A program made the position numbers and the translations under genes. This document shows positions 9,871-20,030 of a DNA stretch of 64,000 nucleotides, piece after piece (within the stretch, counting starts at the first letter, position 1; each line of letters starts with the position of its first letter). The stretch covers positions 2,299,001 to 2,363,000 of the forward strand of contig OX621234.1 in the NCBI GenBank assembly GCA_951640165.1, in the 5' to 3' direction. The DNA is from Pseudoips prasinana. Lineage: Eukaryota; Arthropoda; Insecta; Lepidoptera; Nolidae. Below the pieces are notes generated by a model, which had not been told where the DNA came from, did no database searches, and saw only the letters and a list, made by a program, of their open reading frames with translations.

Positions 9871-10072
9871 ATGCTCTCACTGATCCGTAAGTGATTAGCA
9901 AGGTTAAGCAACTAGGCTTGCGGTCAGTCCATAGATGGGTGACCGTCACAGTGGATTAATTTCTGGGCGCCTCTGTGCTTCGTAGGCCACGTTAAGCTGC
10001 GGGTCCCGGTTGTTGCCATTAGGCAACAGTCGTAAAGCCATGTCAGTATCCTAATGGGCATACGATAAGAAG
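9871..10072 (+). mobile_element. 5S-rRNA-like SINE (SINE3 type)
   Basis: The head (about 9871-9950) reads like the 3' two-thirds of 5S rRNA: 'GATCCGTAAGTGATTAGCAA', 'GGTTAAGCAACTAG' and 'GATGGGTGACCG' correspond to the internal promoter and loop regions. The body and tail (...GCCATGTCAGTATCC, CATACGATAAG) are shared with 48475-48668 and 51652-51778. It inserts directly beside a Helitron end. Confidence 0.7.
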
Positions 10073-10127
10073 AAATAGATTAAAATAATTATCAATATCA
10101 GCTTTCTGGACTCCTTCTCTCTATATA

Positions 10128-10376
10128 TAATAATAATGTCACACAGATCATCCTAGCCCGAAACTAAGCAAAGCTTGTTCTATGGGTACCAGACGTCGAT
10201 ATACATACTTATATAGATAGATAAATACTTAAATACATAGAAAACATCCATGACTCAGAAACAAAAATTCGTGCTCATCACACAAATATTTGCACTTACC
10301 GTGATTCGAACCCAGGACCACCAGCTTCGTAGGCAGGAGCACTACCAACTAGGCTACGGTGACCGTATGAACTTCA
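10128..10376 (-). mobile_element. SINE-B copy (tRNA-headed)
   Basis: On the minus strand the head has A-box-like TAGCCTAGTTGGTAGTGC and B-box-like GGGTTCGAATC, then 'GTAAGTGCAAATATTTGTG' and the tail block 'GTACAAGC...TTAGTTTGGG', ending in (ATT)n. Full length. Confidence 0.88.
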
Positions 10377-10432
10377 GCGGTTCCAAATTTCAAATTACCT
10401 GCGATCCATCCGTGCGATGTTCGTAAGAAGGG

Positions 10433-10564
10433 GTACAGACGCGAGCACATCCAGCTACCCCAATCTGTTATAGATTATAGATTTTCATCTTTATCACATA
10501 AGGTTCGCTTTCAATTGAGGAAAATTTCACAGATTGGGGTAGCTTCATGCGCTGGTGTCTGTAC
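10433..10564 (+). mobile_element. MITE-T copy
   Basis: Both ends are present (GTACAGACGCGAGCACATCC ... GCGCTGGTGTCTGTAC), with a small internal deletion near the left arm. Confidence 0.8.
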
Positions 10565-10682
10565 AGAGTTTTTGCTTCACGTATTATTATTATGATTATG
10601 TATATTACTTTATTTATATAAATTTAACGGTTTAAAATTATAAATTTTATTTATACAAAAATAAATTTAACGGACGTAGTAT

Positions 10683-11035
10683 ATGTACAATTATAATAGA
10701 AAAAAGTCTGAATTACACCTGAACAGGAAGGATCTACGCATGGTGATAGGCACAATTACCGGACACTGCACACTAAACCAACACCTCTTCAAGATTGGCG
10801 TCACAGACAGCCCCCTGTGCAGAGGGTGCATTGAAAATGAAGAAACACCAGCACACGTACTGCTACACTGCAAGAGTGTTGCTTACTAACGGGCAAAGTT
10901 CCTGAATGATCCGAAGACACTGCAGGAGGCCCTCAGGCCAGGCTTTCGTGGTCTCCTGGACTTCTGGATGGAACTAAGATGGTTCGAGTAGCCAAACAAG
11001 TATCACGCACAATGGCCCAATTAGGAGGCTAAGTG
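10683..11035 (+). pseudogene. LINE ORF2 C-terminus (RNase H side, I/R1-like)
   Basis: The frame 10683-10889 encodes 'RKDLRMVIGTITGHCTLNQH', then 'TDSPLCRGCIENEETPAHVL' and 'LHCKSVA'. This Cys/His-rich segment closes ORF2 in LINEs of the I/R1/LOA group. After an in-frame stop near 10887 the same frame region continues 'GFRGLLDFWMELRWFE'. There is no polymerase upstream, so this is a 5'-truncated, decayed copy. The TAACTAACTAA-like sequence near 11051-11064 may be its 3' tail. Confidence 0.78.
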
Positions 11036-11126
11036 CGGAAACCTATCGCCCAACTAACTAACTAAGTCTGATTTAACAAAACAAAAAAATAACGATTTAA
11101 AACTAGTATATTATAAATTCAACTGC

Positions 11127-11200
11127 ACTGCACGTGGGGCACAGCGGATGATGCGGTCGTTTCACCACTGTGTTCCGGGTTTGATTCCCGGACGGAACGA
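11127..11200 (+). mobile_element. SINE-C head fragment
   Basis: A tRNA-like head 'GCACGTGGGGCACAGCGG' with a B-box-like GGGTTTGATTCCC. The body diverges after about 11200. Confidence 0.65.
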
Positions 11201-11339
11201 CTATTTACTTCCACTGTGTGAAAGTATTGACGTACACTGTACACTTCTCACTGTGTACGGAACACTTGGCTCATCTCGAAGGGTATATATGTGCAATAAT
11301 GCATCTCTCACCTACGTTAAATCTAAATCGAAATAGGTC

Positions 11340-11460
11340 AACTCAGGGCCGCTACCACAAACGTGGAGACCACGAACCGGCAGACGCGGCGTGGACATGC
11401 CCCCAACTATATGGGTCGATGATCTTGTGAGGAAGCAGCAATTGTGGAGATTATCATATA
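11340..11460 (+). mobile_element. degenerate RTE C-terminal fragment
   Basis: 'GACCACGAACCGGCAGACGC' and 'GGGTCGATGATCTTGTG' match the RTE segment seen cleanly at 17159-17373. Confidence 0.7.
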
Positions 11461-11759
11461 TGTATTACTGCGATCGAGATAATCATATTTGAAGGCAAGG
11501 ATTGCACCAGCCGTGGTCATGCGACCGAGGCCCATGCCCTCAATATATGATAATGTGTAAAATACACAAAAATCTAAAAACATTAACCGATTCAATGTGG
11601 ATGGCGCCCGAGAGGCGTCATGGAGATATTTTACGTGTGGCGTATGGTTTACGTTCAATATCGGTGCGCAAGTCACAACTGAACATAAAAGAGGCCATCA
11701 CATTGCCTCGCGCTTGGATCCTTAGAGGCGCCACGAGATATTTGCTAGGTTACCGCACC
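11461..11759. other. unassigned, open in part on both strands
   Basis: Overlapping open frames (11502-11825 + and 11407-11676 -) lack recognisable domains. Since RTE pieces lie on both sides, this is probably RTE-related or captured DNA. Confidence 0.35.
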
Positions 11760-11838
11760 GAACCGGTGAATTGTGGTGATATTTGGGGATGCCTATGTCC
11801 AGCAGTGGTCTTCTTTCAGCTGTAATAATGATGATGAC
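11760..11838 (+). mobile_element. RTE 3' terminus
   Basis: 'CTATGTCCAGCAGTGGTC' then 'TTTCAGCTGTAATAATGATG' is the standard RTE 3' end and GAT-rich tail. Confidence 0.8.
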
Positions 11839-11928
11839 TGGCCGTGTGGTTTGCTGACCAGAAAGAATAAAAGCCCGCTCCATACCATCCCGTGGGTGTT
11901 CTAAAAGGCGACTAAGGGATATAGGGAC

Positions 11929-11981
11929 CACGGTAAGCGACAAATTAGACGGTAGCTCCGTCTAATTAGTCGCTTACCGTG
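11929..11981. repeat. hairpin, 24-bp arms, 5-nt loop
   Basis: CACGGTAAGCGACAAATTAG... (11929-11952) is the reverse complement of 11958-11981 with one mismatch. The loop is TAGCT. Confidence 0.9.
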
Positions 11982-12112
11982 ATTGTGATCGGCGTTAATG
12001 AAATGAAATAATGAAATTTATTCAGCATTTGCATATTAACATACACTTGTACTTGTCAACCTCACAATGCGGTACATAAACATAGAAACAGTATAAACGT
12101 AACAAAAAAATA

Positions 12113-12435
12113 TTAAGGTGAGTATAGACTACAACATTTTCTCGAGCATTTCTTTGTAATGTAACGTTCTTACGAATGGTACAATACAGGTAAAAGCTCA
12201 GTTTCCAAAGCATTTCCATGTAATGTAACGTTCATGCGAATGCTCGGCGTTGCTTGTTACGGGTAAATGCTTACAGCGAGTTACACCAATATTCTCGGTG
12301 GTTTGTACAATAGGCTGTAACAAAGAGGCGAGCGTGCTCGACGTTTAGTTTGTAAAATGATGATACACTAGAACATATCATAGAGCAGCTCGTTGTTCTG
12401 TTACAAGTAAATGTTGTAGTCTATACTCACCTTAA
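12113..12435. mobile_element. TTAA-flanked MITE (piggyBac-like)
   Basis: TTAA at 12113-12116 and 12432-12435 flank inverted ends GGTGAGTATAGACTACAACA and its complement. The interior has related direct motifs (GTAATGTAACGTTC twice, near 12157 and 12217). A TTAA target is the hallmark of piggyBac transposition. There is no transposase inside. Confidence 0.8.
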
Positions 12436-12813
12436 GGCTGTCTTATAAATAGATGAAAGTGAAATGAAAAATTATAAGTTAAGCCACTCATTTCTTTATT
12501 GGCCACGTGATCAAACTTCTCATTTTACAACTTAGCCACTAGAAAATGAGATGGCCTCTAATAAAGTAATTCCTCTTTTTTATAACGTCAACTAAATATT
12601 CTATAGAAAGCGTCAAGTAATGATCAACAATTATCTTCACTTGCCCTTCTTCTTTATACATTGCCACCTATATACTAAAAAAAGAAAATTATTTGGGGTA
12701 GGTTGACCATCAAGCGCGTAGCATTAGCCGCCGAGCGATACGAGCGTGCTGCGGCAGTTTTCTAAAATTTATTTTGAAAGCTTTGTGAATTTTTAAGGTG
12801 ACGTAATATGTCA
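12436..12813. other. no gene recognised
   Basis: Contains two ~20 bp relatives (TTAGCCACT / CATTTTACAA near 12482 and 12522). Nothing else. Confidence 0.35.
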
Positions 12814-12982
12814 TCTACTATATAAAAATAAGTGGGGTTTTCCTTCCTGACGCTATAACTCCAGAACGCACGAACCGATTTCCACGGTTTTGCATTCGTT
12901 GGAAAGGTCTCGGGCTCCGCGAGGTTTAGAGCAAAGAAAATTTATAAAATTTAACGCGGGTAACACCGCGAGGCACAGCTAG
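12814..12982 (+). mobile_element. Helitron family H2, first copy of a dimer
   Basis: 169 bp, from TCTACTATATAAAAATAAG to the 3' hairpin AACGCGGGTAACACCGCG and CACAGCTAG. It is followed without any spacer by a second copy. Confidence 0.92.
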
Positions 12983-13151
12983 TCTACTATATAAAAATAA
13001 GTCGGGTTTTCCTTCCTGACGCTATAACTCCAGAACGCAGGAACCGATTTCCACGGTTTTGCATTCGTTGGAAAGGTCTCGGGCTCCGCGAGGTTTAGAG
13101 CAAAGAAAATTTATAAAATTTAACGCGGGTAACACCGCGGGGCACAGCTAG
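12983..13151 (+). mobile_element. Helitron family H2, second copy of a dimer
   Basis: 169 bp, differing from the first copy at about three positions. The CTAG of copy one directly abuts the TC of copy two. Confidence 0.92.
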
Positions 13152-13246
13152 TTTTATAATAAATACACAAACATTTATTTAGCACTGGATAATATATCTC
13201 AATGTTTTTAGGTGAAATAACCACCATGCTGAGTTGTATTTAGAGT

Positions 13247-13402
13247 GGCTTACATAGAAGATAACTATTCTACCATATTTGTGAACAAATCATTTTCTGT
13301 TCAAGCAGTACTATTATGGAATGCCTTACCAATTGATATCAGACGTGCACAAACTCTTGCCACGTTTAATAAAGCTGTTAAAGAACACTATCTACTTCCG
13401 TA
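13247..13402 (+). pseudogene. LINE reverse transcriptase extreme C-terminus
   Basis: The frame reads 'VNKSFSVQAVLLWNALPIDI' and then 'RRAQTLATFNKAVKEHYLLP' before a stop. This 'LWNALP...F...VKEHYL' ending is typical of Jockey/CR1-type LINE ORF2 proteins. Only about 50 codons are left. It is followed by AT-rich 3' sequence with repeated TATATA stretches to about 13560. Confidence 0.75.
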
Positions 13403-13993
13403 AAGTCATAGTAGTCTAATATAATAATTATGTTATATATTATATACTGTATTTATACATATTTTGCTATATACACATGCTATTTGGTATGCCACCTTAC
13501 ATTGTTATAAACCTCATTATATATATATGTATATACATATATACTTACAATGTTTTTATACTTTTTCTCTACGTCATTTGTTGCACACCTACTTTAAATA
13601 TTTACAGTTCCTATCCTTCCAAAGGTTGTCTGGAAGAAATCGCTTAATGCGATAAGACCGCCCATTGTACATTATATATATAAGTATATATGTATAAAAT
13701 CATAATTATATACTTATGCATCATCGGCACTCGTCGGCTGGCATCGATTGTGGCGCGCGGGCGCGGGTTCTCGCCCGGTCTAACGGCACTCTCGGCGGAC
13801 GAACCGCACCGACGACGACACGCGCGTTTACTCATTCTTTTATATATAGTCCATGTTTAATTATATTATGTTGTACTGCATAAACTAGTATTACAGTCCA
13901 CTAGTCTTTCATTTTACAAGTATTCTATTCTAGAACTAGTGGCTAAGATAGTATCATTCAGACGCTCGTTCATAGTGGCTGTCTTAGTAATTT
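13403..13993. other. no gene recognised
   Basis: Contains a GC-rich island at 13730-13830 (CGCGCGGGCGCGGGTTC and GCACCGACGACGACACGCG) inside AT-rich sequence. Short minus frame 13644-13835 without known motifs. Confidence 0.4.
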
Positions 13994-14249
13994 AGATGGC
14001 AATGTAAATTTTTAGAGGCGACTAATGCTATTAATAGAAGGCTATTTAATTAGCACCCAGGTTAAATATGACTAAATCACTTTTTCAATCGGCTTCCACT
14101 TTAATAATCGATTCCGGCCCATTTATGACGTCACATGTGCTCAAGAAAGCCGATTTAACGATTGATTAAGTATTTTTTAACCTGGGTGCTAATTAAATAG
14201 CCTTCTTTTTAATAGCATTATTTGCCTCTAAAAATTTACATTGCCATCT
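13994..14249. mobile_element. palindromic MITE-P with ~85-bp arms
   Basis: AGATGGCAATGTAAATTTTT... through GCACCCAGGTTAAA is mirrored by TTTAACCTGGGTGC...CATTGCCATCT. The centre (AATCGATTCCGGCCCATTTA, TGACGTCACATGTGCTCA) is shared with 43879-44121 and partly with 25490-25620, while the outer arms differ. Confidence 0.85.
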
Positions 14250-14420
14250 TGAACTTGAACGCCGTTCGGCGACTTAGCCGGTTGCCCCCCTGATAGGCGG
14301 GCATCGGCATCAAATAGCAACGTTATACAAACCTTTGGGGGTGGCCTATCTTCTGCAGTGGATGACATCAGGCTGATGATATATTGATAGAAAAACTTAC
14401 GTAACTACTCTCTAATAAAT

Positions 14421-14673
14421 GACGGGCTTGTTGGCGTGGTTGGCAAATGCTTGCTTCTCACGCCGGAGGTCGTGGGTTCTATTCCCACCCAGGACAGATA
14501 TTTGTGTGCATTAATATGTCAGTTTGCCCTAAGTCTGGGTTTAATTATCTATATAAGTATGTATTTACAAAATAAAAATTATCTGGTTTCCATAGTAGGT
14601 TGTACCTACTATGGAAACCAGAACCTCTGCTTAGTGTGGAATCAGATGGCCGTGTGTAAATAATGTACCAGTA
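14421..14673 (+). mobile_element. SINE-A copy with an internal palindrome
   Basis: The tRNA-like head has TGGCGTGGTTGGCAAATGC (A box) and GGTCGTGGGTTCTATTCCC (B box). The tail block is 'CTCTGCTTAGTGTGGAATCA'. At 14583-14621 the sequence CTGGTTTCCATAGTAGGT is followed after 3 nt by its exact complement, replacing the usual single-pass tail. No such palindrome was seen in other SINE-A copies. Confidence 0.88.
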
Positions 14674-14675
14674 TA

Positions 14676-14935
14676 TGTGGTGACGGCGACAAATATCAGA
14701 ATCAGAATATCATGACCCCATCTCATCCCGTGGGGGGCGTAGAAGTCGACCCGAGGGAATATCTACCAGAGGATGTGCAGCAGCTTCCTTCTGATTACTA
14801 TGACCATCTTACTGCGATCGCCAACCCGCCTGCCAAGCGTGGCGATTATGGCATATCCCCCCAAGACGATTCTTGAGGGAGGCTAGTCCAGCAGTGGACT
14901 TATTTAGCTGTAATGATGATGATGATATTTTTATT
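14676..14935 (+). mobile_element. internally deleted RTE derivative (5' leader fused to 3' end)
   Basis: It begins GTGGTGACGGCGACAAATAT and runs through CATCTCATCCCGTGGGGGGC and GGCGATTATGGCATATCC. It then jumps to GGGAGGCTAGTCCAGCAGTG and TTTAGCTGTAATGATGATG, the RTE 3' end. The endonuclease and polymerase are deleted. The same architecture occurs at 38245-38375 and 41140-41366. Confidence 0.83.
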
Positions 14936-14946
14936 ATTATATTATA

Positions 14947-15200
14947 CTAGAGGCCCGGTACGTGCTTCGCTACGTATATGGCATAAATGATTATTAAGTT
15001 CATTTATTCCAACAAAAAAATATTTTAAATTGCTAGCTAGTAAAAACTACGAAATTACAGACTTTTTTAAATTTTCTCTACGTACAAACCTTCCCTGGAC
15101 TTCCACGAATAATACAAGACCAAAATTAGCCAAATCGGTAAAGGCGTTGTTGAGTTATAGCATTACAACGAAAAGTGGCATTGATTTTTATATATATAGA
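14947..15200 (-). mobile_element. Helitron family H3
   Basis: The minus strand starts TCTATATATATAAAAATCAA and ends in a hairpin formed by ACGTAGCGAAGCACGT, then ACCGGGCCTCTAG. Other copies are at 42347-42608 (-) and 49594-49849 (+). Confidence 0.85.
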
Positions 15201-17052
15201 TAGATTATTAATAAATATTTCAAGTTGTTTAGGAGGATCAAAATAAAAAACAGCTATACATTACAGCAAACGTGTTTATTGATTATCAAGTGTTATAAAT
15301 ACATTATAAACATTCCAAATGTATAGTTGCTTGGCGCCTTGCTATGGAACACAGTGAGGATAGTGAGTCGTCTTTAGACCATTACATACATACATATTAT
15401 AACATGTAATGTTACGAAGCGCCTTGTGACGTCATAATCCGCAACGCGCCATACAACTTACAAGGTCAAGCGCACTCGGGTTGAAGCTCGTGGTTGCTGG
15501 GAAGAACTTAGGAAGGTTACCACTAGGTCATATATTAAGCCTAGGTATTATTTATACGTAAGGGCTATAGAAATTGGAACTATTTTTTCCGACTCCTCCT
15601 GGTTTCTTTCTGATTAAAATTGATGCGAAATCTAAGCCAGTCTAAGCAATTCTCCGGGACAAGTCTCACCGCTCAGTGTCATTTCATTGTATGCCACTGT
15701 TGACCCTGGGTTACAGGAGTTGCAGTGGTTGGTAGGAGGAAGGGACTAGTCCATAGGATTTAGCCTACTTATTAATTGCTAAATGTATTGTTAATGTGTT
15801 GTCTATGAGCAATTTATTATAGGTCTCTTCGGCAAGTGGGGTACCGGAGGTCTCTCCCCAAGAGAAATCCATGGCAGGTTAGGTTTACTTTGCCGATGGC
15901 ATGCGTAGGCGTTGCCCCTGTCTTAAAAATATAATGATATCATATAACAGTACTATTTTTGCGTGTTTAACACACTTTATACAACTTGTTTAAAATTCCA
16001 GCAGTACCTAAAGACGACCATTGAACTTGTTGTCGCAAACTGTACGTAATTATTTATTTTGCTAAAATATTATATTGTAATTATTTGCATCAACACTGAT
16101 TTTTATTTATTTCGGCCTAGTCCAAACATGTCAAATGGATATATAGGACTCACAACATTGGAAATGTATATTTCAGCCCTGTAGTATGTCAAAACAGTGA
16201 ATATAATTTCGAATTTTAAGTGTATAAATTTGAACTTATATTCCGATAGTGCGCTTGATAGACAATAGATTTTGTTGCCAAAAGAATCACAAAATAACAA
16301 ACAGATTTAAGATGAAAATCTTAGTTTAAAGTCGAGTACAGATTCAAAAATTGTTCAGTCACAATTTATAAGAAATAGTCGTTCTTTCACATCATATCTT
16401 TTATATTATTTCTATTTAAATATACAATTAGAAATTCACAGCTTTATCATATTTTTTTTAATCTCACGTGGATGGTATTATTGTCTTGATGACAAATTAA
16501 ACGAACAGATTATTTATCTTCTTTACCACTCATGGCAATGAAAGCCATTTCAATACAAAATAGAAATAAAAAGATCTTTCTCAGTTTTTATACAAACTGT
16601 ATAATGGGAAGTTATCAAAAGTTTAGGTCATTTTGGCACAACGTTCTTGATCACAAATTTAGACCTTATTCTATTAGAATACTAACTTACAACTTATATA
16701 CTTTGGACATCGGACAAAGGGCTCACTCCAGGACATCATGTACCTGTTCGGAGATTTAGTTCGGAGATAACTTTACTATTCGTGTTCAAGCGAAGTTTTG
16801 TAAACATGATGTTTATTTAAACGTGTACAATCTTTAACGGTGATATTGCGTATTTAAAAGGGGATTTGAGAAGAAGTGTTTCTCGTCTTTGTATTATCAC
16901 ATTTTTGTTGTGAGGCTGTGTGTGATTTGATTTAAAAAGAACAACGCCGGTACTAGGGAAATTGTTCGTTGCGTCGCGGGGTACAAACACATAATTGATG
17001 GACAATAGTACATTCAAAATCAAAACCACTATTTATGGGTCTGACAAATAGT
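15201..17052. other. mostly unique sequence, no gene called
   Basis: Around 15640-15930 the sequence resembles a degenerate LINE 3' UTR ('TACCGGAGGTCTCTCCCC...GGCGTTGCCCCTGTCTT', compare 'GTCAAGAGATGTCC...TTGCCCCTGCCGT' at about 1950-2013). Short frames at 16103-16300 (-), 16532-16759 (+) and 16817-17029 (-) show no domains. Confidence 0.4.
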
Positions 17053-17118
17053 TGTAGTGCGTGGGAATTTAACTCGGGACACGAAGCAGTGAGGCAACAT
17101 TTTAACCGCTGCGCCAGA
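17053..17118 (-). mobile_element. SINE-C head fragment
   Basis: The reverse complement carries 'ATCTGGCGCAGCGGTTAAAA' and 'GTGTCCCGAGTTAAATTCCC', the tRNA-like boxes of SINE-C. The body is missing. Confidence 0.7.
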
Positions 17119-17158
17119 TGTGCTATAGTGTTGTTCTAAGATATCCAATAGATAGAGT

Positions 17159-17373
17159 ATAGCCGACGGCCGCTGGGGCAGAAAGGTTCTCGAGTGGCGA
17201 CCACGAACCGGAAGACGCAGCGTGGGCAGGCCCCCTACAAGATGGACCGATGATCTTGTGCGGGTCGCTGGAAATCGCTGGATGCGGATAACGCAAGACC
17301 GGCCATTGTGGAGATCTTTGGGGGAGGCCTTTGTCCAGCAGTGGACGTCTTTCGGCTGATATGATGATGATCC
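17159..17373 (+). mobile_element. RTE 3' fragment
   Basis: Encodes 'DGRWGRKVLEWRPRTGRRS' and, after a frameshift, 'WRSLGEAFVQQWTSFG' with the ATGATGATG tail. 5'-truncated. Confidence 0.88.
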
Positions 17374-18959
17374 AATAGATAGATAGCTCGTACCTTAATC
17401 TATGTAATGCGTTGATACATAGTAAACCTACCATTCGATTTTCAATGTTAATAATTATTTTCTCTTCGCATGGTTATCACACATAATGACGAGTGCGATA
17501 TAGAGATTATATATAATTTATTATATAGACAATTTTTATTCAAGAGCTACCATATGATGGTTTACAAGTACTCGATTAAAGAAACACGCTGTATATACAT
17601 GTACTAAATATGCTTGCTTGGTTTGTCCTTTGTCTTCAGTCCAATTATAAAATAAAAGCTAAGAATAAAACCCTTTTGTAAAATCCAGTAGTATAATATA
17701 TTAACTTATAATTAATAATATATATTAACTAGAGGAAAACGAATAGAATGAGTTGTATTGAAAATATACGGTGACAAAAATCATCGCCGAATACATCGGC
17801 CGCCCGTATGTTTCCATTACAAAAAAAATGGCTTTCAATTCCAAAAAAATACTAAATGAACTCGAAAAGATAATTAAGATATAAAAATTTTATTTTCTAC
17901 CTACGTGTCTATATCGAACCGTTTATGTGGCTTCAATTTTAAATTACAATAGTAAATTAAAATGTGTTGTTATTCTTTCTCTGCTTACCGAGCATTATAG
18001 AGCATTCCATTTAATTACAAATTTTGAGTGAATCTATCTACCTGGCTCCTCTCTGATAATTCAACTTGAAGATATAGCATGAAGACACAGTACAAAGTGG
18101 AGATCAAATCCAATATCCCATCTCAGTTTTGTGAAGTTACAAAAACTCGAAAGAGCTGCAAATACATAAGAAAGAGACGGCGAAAAACGTTGTTATATAT
18201 ATTTTGTTTATACAGGGCTATTTGTAAAACACCAACACCATTAGCAAAACTTTTGTTATACGAGTTCGGACATAACTAAATGCATGAAAAAGAAATTACA
18301 CGGGTGAATGGCGGCTAGAGAAATAGGTCAAGTTCAAAGGCGCTGCACCCCTTCCCCGCGCCCTCGCCTCGCAAGGGTATATTTACGCAATCTTTGTTAT
18401 GCATCTAGAGTAAGAAACATTTAAGCGGGAAATTAAATTAATACTTAATGAAAAATAAAAAAGTTGTAGAATGAGTTGTTGTTTATGGTTTTATCTATCT
18501 AATCCTGCGAGGTTGTTGGTGTTTATCAAGTAAAAGAGGTTGAGGTTGTGGAGATATTCCCCACTTTGACTTTAAAACGAGAAACAAAGTAGTATTATCA
18601 GTAAGAGAAGTATAGTTTTCGAGAATGGTTGTGATATGTGAACTAACGAGTCATGTGTGAGGAAGATGTGCACAGTTCACCTTGTAACAGCTATCACGCA
18701 ACTACGACACTGATTAATATATTTTGATTACTTATAGTAGTTACCACATATAAACGATTGACATATATCATGTAAATAGCATTTTACCCTCCAACCTTTA
18801 CAATTAATAAAAACCGGTAATTTAGTTCATAATATAGCTTAAAAAACAATAGTAAATAAGAAATATATGGAACAAGGTCTATTGATAATATTTACTGATA
18901 AGCTTTCGGGTCTAAATTGATTCTTCATTATATAAACGGGGCAAGATTTCACCTAAAAT
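17374..18959. other. unique AT-rich sequence, no gene called
   Basis: A 66-codon basic open frame (18079-18279 +) has no recognisable domain. A more GC-rich patch occurs near 18335-18380. No exon could be supported. Confidence 0.4.
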
Positions 18960-18965
18960 TAATGT

Positions 18966-19110
18966 TGCATATTATAAAGGCGAAAATGTGTGAGTGTGTA
19001 TGTTTGTTACTTTTTCACGTCAAAACGGCTGGAGCAATTTTAATAAAATTTGATATAAAGTTAGCTGACACCCAGGATTAACACATAATTTATAAACACG
19101 TGTAACGCGT
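18966..19110 (+). mobile_element. Helitron family H4, 5' fragment
   Basis: 'ATTATAAAGGCGAAAATGTG', 'CGTCAAAACGGCTGGAGCAA' and 'AGTTAGCTGACACCCAGGAT' match H4 copies at 37067-37216 (-), 39072-39202 and 50792-50969 (-). A matching 3' end, GCAGGGCATAGCTAG, lies at 20350-20364, so this may be one ~1.4 kb Helitron or two fragments. Confidence 0.6.
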
Positions 19111-19506
19111 CTAAAACTTTCAATAATCTGTTACGAATAAGACAGTTTTCGCTAATTATCTTCTTGATGAAGGACCTACTCATAAAAGCTTGCCAAGAGC
19201 GTGTCGGGCCACGAGCAATGTAGAGTTATTTCGAACTTATTTTTAACTTTAAATTTAAGTCATTAAATATTCTCAGTAATAGAAATCTCTCATGCATTTA
19301 TATAAAATAATTCGTGCCTGCCAATACAGTGTTATCATAATATATTTGGCCAATATTGAAGCCAAATCCCGCTATAAAATGTAGGCCCAAAACGTGCCCG
19401 GTTTAATAAAATTAATTGCACGAGCGTAATAGATAGCGACTCTCACTGGCTGCGTCATGCGGTAGAAGTTCTATGATTCCGAATAATTGAATTCCGGACA
19501 AATTTG

Positions 19507-19770
19507 AACTATGACGGACGTATTAGATAGGTCAACTAAATTGATTTAATTTCAATAAGAATTTAATTTATTTACGTGTGTTTGTGAGTGTGCTTGTGTG
19601 TGTGTGTATGTGTGTAAATAAATTAACAAATTTAAATTAACTATTTAAGAAACTATGACGGATGTATTAGACACAAGTCTTATGTCTAAAAGACACTGTG
19701 TGTGTATAAATAAATTAACAAATTCAAGGAACTATGACGGATGTATTAGACGCAAGTCTAAAAGGTATGG
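19507..19770 (+). repeat. three copies of ACTATGACGGA(C/T)GTATTAGA
   Basis: Copies lie near 19509, 19653 and 19731. The last two share a downstream CAAGTCT. They are interleaved with (GT)n and AAATAAATTAACAAATT blocks, giving a loose compound repeat. Confidence 0.75.
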
Positions 19771-19979
19771 TGTTTTCCTTCAATGATTAAGGTACATTCA
19801 AATATTTATAAGTGAGGTCTTGACCTGGCTTTAAGTTATTTATTGAAGTGAAAACTTTTTAAGGTGCGTTGAGCACTTTTTGATTATTTTGTTGTTCAAT
19901 CATGGAACTCGGGTCGTGGTCACGACACGATTCTCATGAGCTATATGTAAGTATATAAATGAAGTGGGTGTATGGCTTT

Positions 19980-20030
19980 GTGTGTCTATGTGTATGTGTG
20001 CGCGCGGGTGTGTGTGTGTGTGTGTGTGCA
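19980..20030 (+). repeat. (GT)n microsatellite
   Basis: TGTGTATGTGTGCGCGCGGG followed by an uninterrupted GT run. Confidence 0.9.

Noticed and set aside
18079..18279. 66-codon basic open frame as a gene
   Set aside because: No recognisable domain, no splice or promoter context, and a length expected by chance in 64 kb.
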